Source of the DNA: JANMDU01 sp031375105
GTDB taxonomy: Bacteria; Pseudomonadota; Gammaproteobacteria; Burkholderiales; Burkholderiaceae_C
Assembly: GCA_031375105.1 (NCBI GenBank)
Contig: JANMHJ010000046.1
Span: 62,001 to 126,000 of the forward strand
DNA: 64,000 nucleotides
Direction: 5' to 3'
The notes under the pieces are model-generated. The model saw nothing but the letters and a program-made list of their open reading frames with translations, was not told the DNA's origin and searched no databases. Positions within the stretch are counted from its first letter, which is position 1. Each line of letters starts with the position of its first letter. Below, in pieces: positions 58,717 through 64,000 of this stretch. The position numbers and the translations under genes were made by a program.

Positions 58717-59769
58717 TCAATCAATCTTCGCCCCAGAATACTTTACCGCCTCGCTCCATTTGCGCGTTTCAAAGGCTTCGTAGGCATTCAAATCTGCGGC
58801 GTTCATGAATTTGGCTTGGGCGCCTGAGGCGGCGAAGCGCGAGATCACGTCGGGTTGCGCGAGGACTTTGGCTATTGATTCTTGCAGCTTGGTGACGATG
58901 GAAGCGGGCAAGCCTTTCGGGGCATAGAGCGCGACCCAGCCTGGGGCGTCGAAATCTTTGAGACCAACGGCTGCGCCGCTCTCCGAGATGGTGGGCACGC
59001 CGGGCAGGGCGTCGAGCCGCGCCAAGCCTGCGATGCCGAGCGCTTTGACTTTGCCAGCGCGGATTTGCGGGCTGCTCGCAGCAATCGAATCAAACATCAC
59101 CGGCACTTGCCCCCCGATCACATCTTGCAGCGCGGGCGCTGAACCGCGATAGGGAATGTGGGTGAGATAAGTGCCGGTGCGGCTTTTGAGCAGCTCCATG
59201 GCCAAATGATTCGTCACGCCATTGCCGCCGGAGGCGTAATTGAGCTGGCCGGGGCGCTGCTTGGCGTATTGCACGAGCTCGGCCACGTTGTTAAAAGGCG
59301 CATTCGGATGCGCCACGAGCACGATGCCGACGCTGGCAATGTGCGCAATCGGCGTGAAGTCTGCGGGTGCATAAGGCCGCTTGGCGTACAGCAGAGGCGC
59401 AATCACTTGGGTGGAGGTGCTTCCCATGAGCAGCGTGAAGCCATCAGCAGGTGTTTGCAGCATCACTTGACTCGCCACCAGGCCGCCCGCGCCGGGTTTG
59501 TTGTCTACAACGAAGCTGCCGCCCAGCTCGATTTGCAACCCTTGCGCGAGAGCGCGTGCAAACACATCTGTGCCGCCGCCTGCGGGAAAGCCGACGGTGA
59601 TTTTCACGGGTCTGGAGGGGTAGTCACTGGCTGATTGAGCGGATGCATTGCGGCTACCAGATGCTATCAAAATAGTAGCACTCTGCGCTTCTAATATAAC
59701 GGGTAACAGCCCTTTTTGCATAAAACTGCGGCGCGTGGAGGTGAAGATGATTTTGCGCATGTTCAGCAT
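58717..59769 (-). CDS. Bug/TctC-family tripartite transporter binding protein
   Basis: Periplasmic solute receptor, about 350 aa. Mature part starts YPSRPVKITVGFPAGGGTDVFARALAQ and continues with VVDNKPGAGGLVASQV and LTHIPYRGSAPALQDVIGGQV, hallmarks of the family. Ligand unknown; no TctA/TctB genes adjoin, as is usual for the many orphan copies in Burkholderiales. The hydrophobic core of its signal peptide (LLPVILEAQSATILIASG) is encoded by a dispersed repeat. Start uncertain between ATG 59769 and 59760. Confidence 0.92.
   Translation of the reverse strand: MLNMRKIIFTSTRRSFMQKGLLPVILEAQSATILIASGSRNASAQSASDYPSRPVKITVGFPAGGGTDVFARALAQGLQIELGGSFVVDNKPGAGGLVASQVMLQTPADGFTLLMGSTSTQVIAPLLYAKRPYAPADFTPIAHIASVGIVLVAHPNAPFNNVAELVQYAKQRPGQLNYASGGNGVTNHLAMELLKSRTGTYLTHIPYRGSAPALQDVIGGQVPVMFDSIAASSPQIRAGKVKALGIAGLARLDALPGVPTISESGAAVGLKDFDAPGWVALYAPKGLPASIVTKLQESIAKVLAQPDVISRFAASGAQAKFMNAADLNAYEAFETRKWSEAVKYSGAKID
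59660..59717 (-). repeat. Dispersed palindromic repeat inside the tctC-type signal peptide
   Basis: Long reverse copy (ATGCTATCAAAATAGTAGCA, CTAATATAACGGGTAACAGC, CCTTTTTGC). In the gene's direction it is read as PVILEAQSATILIA, the same frame as in cobU. Confidence 0.93.
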
Positions 59770-59791
59770 TCTTGAAGACAAGGAAGAGTGA

Positions 59792-60430
59792 TCAATCCGC
59801 CAGCGTCTTCGGTTTGAAATCACAGTAGGCCGCCACGCCGCATTTAAAGCAAAGCGGCTTGCGCGCCATGCAGACGTAGCGGCCATGCAAAATGAGCCAA
59901 TGGTGTGAATCCACGGCGTATTCCGCTGGCACGCGCTTCAGGAGCTGCATCTCGACTTGCAGTGGATTTTTCCCGGGCGCGAGACCGGTGCGGTTGCTCA
60001 CGCGGAAAATATGCGTGTCTACCGCCATCGTGGGCTGGCCGAAAGCCACATTGAGCACCACATTGGCCGTCTTGCGGCCCACGCCGGGCAAAGCTTCGAG
60101 CGCCTCGCGCGTGCGCGGCACGATGCCGCCATGCTGCTCTACGAGAATTTGGCAAGTCTGCATCAAATGCTTGGCCTTGCTACGAAATAAGCCAATCGTT
60201 TTCACATAACTTTCCAGCCCCGCTAAGCCAAGATCAAGAATCGCCTGCGGCGTGTTTGCAACGGGGAACAGTTTGCGAGTGGCTTTGTTCACACCCACAT
60301 CGGTCGCCTGCGCAGAGAGCAACACAGCAGCCAGCAGCTCAAACACACCCGTGTATTCCAGCTCGGTATTGGGCTGCGGATTGGCGGCTTTGAGGGTAGC
60401 GAAGAAGGGGGCAATGTGGTCTTTTTTCAT
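59792..60430 (-). CDS. nth: Endonuclease III
   Basis: Base-excision repair glycosylase/AP lyase, 212 aa. Helix-hairpin-helix LEALPGVGRKTANVVLNVAFG with the catalytic Lys, the Asp in VDTHIFRVSNR, and the C-terminal iron-sulfur cluster: C-x6-C-x2-C-x5-C in CMARKPLCFKCGVAAYC. Complete. Confidence 0.97.
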   Translation of the reverse strand: MKKDHIAPFFATLKAANPQPNTELEYTGVFELLAAVLLSAQATDVGVNKATRKLFPVANTPQAILDLGLAGLESYVKTIGLFRSKAKHLMQTCQILVEQHGGIVPRTREALEALPGVGRKTANVVLNVAFGQPTMAVDTHIFRVSNRTGLAPGKNPLQVEMQLLKRVPAEYAVDSHHWLILHGRYVCMARKPLCFKCGVAAYCDFKPKTLAD

Positions 60431-60432
60431 AA

Positions 60433-61119
60433 CTAACTGCTCAAAGTGAGCAGGGCAAATCGTAGCGCTGCGCGCATATCGGTTTGGCTCATGCTGGGCA
60501 TGTTTTTCTGCTGCACGGCTTTGGCTTGCTCAGGTAAATACGGCAGATGAATGAAGCCTGCGGGCAGCTTGGCTTTGTTTTTCTCCAGCAAATGCATCAG
60601 CGAGAAAAAGACATGGTTGCAAACGAAATGTCCGGCAGTGCTCGATAGCTCTGCGAGCATGCCCTGCGCCAAAACAGCATCACGCATCGCGTGAATGGGT
60701 AAAGTGGAAAAGTAGGCAGCGGGTGCTGTTTTCAAAATCGGTTGGCCTGCGCGCACTTTGCCTGCGTTATCGGGCAAAGCGGCTTCGTCCCAATTCACAG
60801 CGATGCGCTCGATGCTGATGGCCGCGCGGCCTCCCGCTTGGCCTAGGCAGACAACGGCGCTGGGCTGATGCGTTTTGATGAGCCGAGTCAATACATGCGC
60901 AGACTCGCCAAACACGCAGGGCAACACCTCGCCTTGCACGCGCATCCCAGCAATCGTTTCGCCATGAAGGGCTTGCACGATGGCCGCGCTCGGGTTGAGC
61001 TGTTGTGCGCCAGGATCGTCGCCAAAGGGCTCAAAACCCGTCAACAAAAGCGTTTCTGGAGATTTTCGTGAATTAATCACGCGGGACTTGGGGGTTCGTT
61101 CTATTGGCATGTCCTCCAT
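60433..61119 (-). CDS. pcp: Pyroglutamyl-peptidase I family protein
   Basis: Removes N-terminal pyroglutamate. About 228 aa. Family residues: LLTGFEPFGDDPGAQQLNPS, catalytic Glu in AISIERIAVN, Cys in TAGHFVCNHVFF and His in FIHLPYLPEQ. The first 20 residues before TLLLTGFEPFG are longer than usual, so the start may lie further in. It is 2 bases before nth on the same strand. Confidence 0.92.
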   Translation of the reverse strand: MEDMPIERTPKSRVINSRKSPETLLLTGFEPFGDDPGAQQLNPSAAIVQALHGETIAGMRVQGEVLPCVFGESAHVLTRLIKTHQPSAVVCLGQAGGRAAISIERIAVNWDEAALPDNAGKVRAGQPILKTAPAAYFSTLPIHAMRDAVLAQGMLAELSSTAGHFVCNHVFFSLMHLLEKNKAKLPAGFIHLPYLPEQAKAVQQKNMPSMSQTDMRAALRFALLTLSS

Positions 61120-61235
61120 TGGATCACACTTGCGTTATGTCAATACAGGCCAAGCTTGTTTGCTCCAAAAAAGTGAGCGAGCTTCGTATTTCAACGTCCA
61201 CCCCATGCAAGACATGGAAAGCACAGGAGATCACG

Positions 61236-61508
61236 ATGTTTGCAACGATCCAACCCAGCCCCAAGGCCAACACCGCAGCAGCCGGCGTGAGCGCCAGCCT
61301 CGTGCCTACCGAGTTGGGTTATGCCAGCGGCTTGGCGCTGTTGTCGCGCTTTTCGCAGTTGATGACGCAAGATGGCCAAGCTGTGGACACGCGCCGCATG
61401 CAAAGCGACAGCAGCTATGCTTTCGAGCAGCTCGCCCTCGCTCACACCAGCCAGTACGAGCGCCTGCGCCAATGTGCAATGCAGGTGTTTGCACTGTTTC
61501 ACGAATAA
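61236..61508 (+). CDS. Small conserved-looking hypothetical protein
   Basis: 90 aa from ATG 61236, which has CAGGAGA 6 bases upstream. A helical protein (YASGLALLSRFSQLMTQDGQ, SSYAFEQLALAHTSQYERLR) without signal or membrane segment. I do not recognise a family. The good ribosome site and helical periodicity support coding. Confidence 0.7.
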   Translation: MFATIQPSPKANTAAAGVSASLVPTELGYASGLALLSRFSQLMTQDGQAVDTRRMQSDSSYAFEQLALAHTSQYERLRQCAMQVFALFHE

Positions 61509-61569
61509 GATTTTTTAGCGCCCCTTGTGCGGTGTACGATGATGGGCTACATCATCAGGAGACCGCGCC

Positions 61570-62469
61570 ATGAAATGGGAAGGCAACCGCCAATCAGACA
61601 ACGTTGAAGACCGCCGTGGCCAGCCAGGCGTGGGTGGAGGGAGCGGTTTTCGCTTGGGCGGTGGACGCGGTATGGGTTTGGGCACGATCGTGATCGCGCT
61701 CGTTGCAGGTTGGATTTTTGGCATCAACCCAATGACGGTGTTGGGTATTTTGGGCGGCGCTGAAACGACGCAACAGGTCCAGCAAGCGCCCGCAGCAAGG
61801 CCTCCGAAAGACGATGCGATGGCGGCCATGGTGAGCACGGTGTTGGCCGATACGGAAGACGTATGGGGGCAAATTTTCAAGCAGAGCGGTGCGCAGTATC
61901 CCAATCCTAAGCTTGAACTCTTCCGAGGCCAAACGCGCACAGCCTGCGGCGCTGGCCAAGCAGCGATGGGGCCGTTTTACTGCCCCGCCGACAGCAAGGT
62001 GTATATCGATTTGGGTTTTTACGACACCATGAAAAACAAGCTGGGTGCGCCTGGCGATTTTGCGCAGGCTTATGTGATTGCGCACGAAGTCGGACACCAT
62101 GTGCAAAACGTGCTGGGCACCAGCGGCAAGGTGGATGCAGTGCGTGGAAAAATCAGCGAACGCGAGCAAAATCAGCTCTCTGTGCGCTTGGAATTGCAGG
62201 CCGATTGCTATGCCGGCATTTGGGTGCATTACACCGAGAAAAAATACCGCGCTCAAGGCAAGCAGTGGCTAGAAAAAGGCGACATTGAAGAAGCGATGAA
62301 CGCCGCTCAGCAGATCGGCGACGATGCGCTGCAACAAAAAAGCCAAGGCCGCATCGTGCCCGACAGCTTCACGCACGGCACCAGTCAGCAGCGCATGCGT
62401 TGGTTCAATCAAGGCGTTCAAACCGGCAGCGTCAAGAGCTGCGATACGTTTAGCGCCAAGCAGCTCTAA
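61570..62469 (+). CDS. ypfJ: YpfJ-type neutral zinc metallopeptidase
   Basis: 299 aa. Short N-terminal cytoplasmic part (MKWEGNRQSDNVEDRRG), Gly-rich stretch, one membrane segment (GLGTIVIALVAGWIFGI) and a periplasmic zinc peptidase domain with HEVGHHVQ as zinc motif and LELQADCYAGIW as third-ligand region. FYCPADSKVYIDLGFY precedes it, as in the YpfJ family. Biological substrate unknown. Confidence 0.94.
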   Translation: MKWEGNRQSDNVEDRRGQPGVGGGSGFRLGGGRGMGLGTIVIALVAGWIFGINPMTVLGILGGAETTQQVQQAPAARPPKDDAMAAMVSTVLADTEDVWGQIFKQSGAQYPNPKLELFRGQTRTACGAGQAAMGPFYCPADSKVYIDLGFYDTMKNKLGAPGDFAQAYVIAHEVGHHVQNVLGTSGKVDAVRGKISEREQNQLSVRLELQADCYAGIWVHYTEKKYRAQGKQWLEKGDIEEAMNAAQQIGDDALQQKSQGRIVPDSFTHGTSQQRMRWFNQGVQTGSVKSCDTFSAKQL

Positions 62470-62495
62470 TACACGCTTGCCTGACGAGTTTGCTG

Positions 62496-63095
62496 GTGAA
62501 TTTCATTTATCTCGCTTCCCAAAGCCCGCGCCGCGCTCAGCTGCTTGATCTGCTGGGTGTGAAGTATGAATTGCTCTTGCCCGGCAATGAAGAAGATGCA
62601 GAGAGCATTGAGATTGCTCTCAAAAGCGAAACGCCCAGCGCTTATGTGCAGCGGGTCACAGGGCTCAAGCTTGACGCGGCTGTGCTGCGCTTAAAGCGGC
62701 GCGGTTTGCCCATAGCATCTGTTCTGTGTTCGGATACAACGGTGGCTTTGGGGCGAACGATCTATGGCAAGCCAGAAGATGAGGCAGATGCGGTGCGCAT
62801 GTTGTCTGAATTAAGCGGCAAGACGCATCGGGTGTTAACGGCCTTGGCGATGCAAAGGGGCAAGCAGCGCATGCAAGCGTTGTCAGTCTCCAAAGTCACG
62901 TTTGCAGAGATGACTCAAAAGCAGATTAAAGCCTATGTGGCAACTGGCGAGCCCTTGGGTAAGGCAGGTGCATACGCGATTCAGGGCAAGGCGGCGGCGC
63001 ATATCAGCCACATCCGTGGCAGCTATAGCGGCATCATGGGGCTGCCGATGCATGAGACAGCAACCATGCTGGTCAAACTCAAGCTCTTGAAATAA
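62496..63095 (+). CDS. maf: Maf-family nucleotide pyrophosphatase
   Basis: House-cleaning hydrolase of non-canonical or modified NTPs. About 200 aa; begins NFIYLASQSPRRAQLLDLLGV, has CSDTTVALGRTIYGKPED, GKTHRVLTALAM, VTFAEMTQKQIKAYVATGEPLGKAGAYAIQG and a closing GSYSGIMGLPMHET. Starts at GTG 62496 or TTG 62490; neither has a strong ribosome site. Confidence 0.93.
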   Translation: MNFIYLASQSPRRAQLLDLLGVKYELLLPGNEEDAESIEIALKSETPSAYVQRVTGLKLDAAVLRLKRRGLPIASVLCSDTTVALGRTIYGKPEDEADAVRMLSELSGKTHRVLTALAMQRGKQRMQALSVSKVTFAEMTQKQIKAYVATGEPLGKAGAYAIQGKAAAHISHIRGSYSGIMGLPMHETATMLVKLKLLK

Positions 63096-63143
63096 AGTGC
63101 TTCTTCATATCATCACCGTGCGATTTATGGAAACCAAGCCATT

Positions 63144-64000
63144 TTGCAAAATTTAAACAGTCTTTTGAAGGGAATCAACCCTCATGCGACCTTAGCTCAG
63201 CGACATTTGTGGTTGATTGAGCTATTGGCTTGGCTGCGCGGAGACCGACAATCCGTGGCGGCCAAAGTACAAAGGCTCCATGAGTTGCTTGATGCGTTGG
63301 AGAATGACCCAGTTCAAACGCAACGCTTCAAAGAATGGTGGCAAATACTGGCCACCACGGTGGATATGACCACCTTGCTGGCAGATTTTGGTTTTGCGCC
63401 ACGTGCGGCCTTCATTAGTGAATTGGGCCAGCGCTTACGTAGAAAACTTCTTCCCGCCACACCTGAGACCACCGATGCGGCTGAGCTGTTTGAGTTGACC
63501 GTTGATCCAGAAGGAGATGCACTGTGGATGAACGCGATTGAGACCGATGATTTGCAACGCATGGCGAAGCTTTTGTATTTGCCATCGTTGATACCTGGCT
63601 TGAGCGTTTGGCAACATGAACTGCTAGACGCCATTACCTATTGCGCCAGTCAAGTGCGCTCAACAGGCTTTGCTTCTGAGGTGCGCCTTCGCCTGAGTGA
63701 GCCTGAGGGGCAGACCCGCCCTTTTCACGCGCTCGCAGCCGATGCAGAGAATTTCCGTAACGCTTTCATTGAACAAGCACGCGATCACGTCAAAGTAGAG
63801 GCATGTGCTCAGCAGCTTCGCGAGCGCTTGGAGAGTTGTCGCCAAATGGCCACAGGGGTCTACAACCATTTGGAAGAACATGGCATATCTGTCGGCTTGG
63901 TCTTTAGGCTACGACAAATGCGCATGCGCATCTTGCGGATTCGTGAGTTAATGGATTGCTTGCAAACTCAAAGCCCCGAGACCAGTGCTTTGCGCTTACT
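63144..64000 (+). CDS. Gcr-type site-specific recombinase family protein, cut by window end
   Basis: Open to the right edge with no stop. Reads INPHATLAQRHLWLIELLAW, DMTTLLADFGFAPRAAFISE, LRRKLLPATPETTDA, YCASQVRSTGFASEVRLRLS and HLEEHGISVGLVFRLRQMRM. This is the N-terminal part of a large family in betaproteobacteria called site-specific recombinases (PF10136-like); true recombinase activity is doubtful to me. No ATG fits; TTG 63144, 48 bases after maf, is the best start. Confidence 0.85.
   Translation, partial: MQNLNSLLKGINPHATLAQRHLWLIELLAWLRGDRQSVAAKVQRLHELLDALENDPVQTQRFKEWWQILATTVDMTTLLADFGFAPRAAFISELGQRLRRKLLPATPETTDAAELFELTVDPEGDALWMNAIETDDLQRMAKLLYLPSLIPGLSVWQHELLDAITYCASQVRSTGFASEVRLRLSEPEGQTRPFHALAADAENFRNAFIEQARDHVKVEACAQQLRERLESCRQMATGVYNHLEEHGISVGLVFRLRQMRMRILRIRELMDCLQTQSPETSALRL

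Overview
The window looks like chromosome of a betaproteobacterium of the order Burkholderiales, most likely family Comamonadaceae. I infer this from gene content and order: lon-clpX-clpP-tig, zapA with a zapB-like partner, a Bug/TctC binding protein, a Gcr-type recombinase, a propionyl-CoA carboxylase/methylmalonyl-CoA mutase cluster and a small Trp-rich protein typical of the order. The species cannot be fixed from the sequence alone.

Layout. 1-4165: two co-oriented genes of unusual type, a large uncharacterised protein cut by the window edge and a PhoD-like phosphatase. 4297-15802: propionate module with GntR regulator, B12-dependent methylmalonyl-CoA mutase, MeaB chaperone GTPase, a kinase-like protein, propionyl-CoA carboxylase beta and alpha subunits (split by a small XRE insertion), nicotinamidase, a second PhoD-like enzyme and an epimerase-like VOC protein. 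15820-20925: an HNH-like gene of foreign character, a membrane-anchored beta-propeller, DUF1801, SelU, and the divergent pair TesA / YbbA-like ABC ATPase. 20955-24620: accessory patch with an intact IS1595-type element (24-bp inverted repeats, 8-bp target duplication), a YafO-type toxin with a short upstream ORF, small unknown genes and two relics of an ABC ATPase 3' end. 24735-37607: housekeeping genes (lysC, cytochrome c, truncated haemoglobin, def, xth, folA, thyA), a ccdAB pair, a Baeyer-Villiger-type monooxygenase and the AmmeMemoRadiSam genes. 37663-44216: four tRNAs, lon, clpX, clpP, tig. 44337-52940: aspartyl protease, plsY, pth, vapBC, an unknown 289-aa protein, M20 peptidase, accA, tilS, zapA and a zapB-like gene. 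53081-58646: cobalamin riboswitch followed by btuB-cobU-btuF-btuC-btuD. 58717-64000: tctC, nth, pcp, a small unknown, a YpfJ-type metalloprotease, maf and the start of a recombinase-family gene.

The B12 uptake and salvage operon can supply the cofactor that the mutase needs; PccA/PccB, an epimerase candidate, the mutase and MeaB together give propionyl-CoA to succinyl-CoA.

The most striking feature is not a gene but a dispersed palindromic repeat of about 45-58 bp. I count about 20 copies in both orientations. Half lie between genes, where some supply start codons, stop codons, a Shine-Dalgarno sequence or a terminator hairpin. The rest lie inside otherwise intact genes (pccA, selU, def, the amrB-amrA fusion twice, an aspartyl protease, tilS, cobU, btuD, tctC), where they are translated in the three stop-free frames of the element. 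One frame gives a recurrent peptide like PVIESAQSATKLI. This resembles the behaviour of Rickettsia palindromic elements, but the sequence is different and I know of no name for this family.
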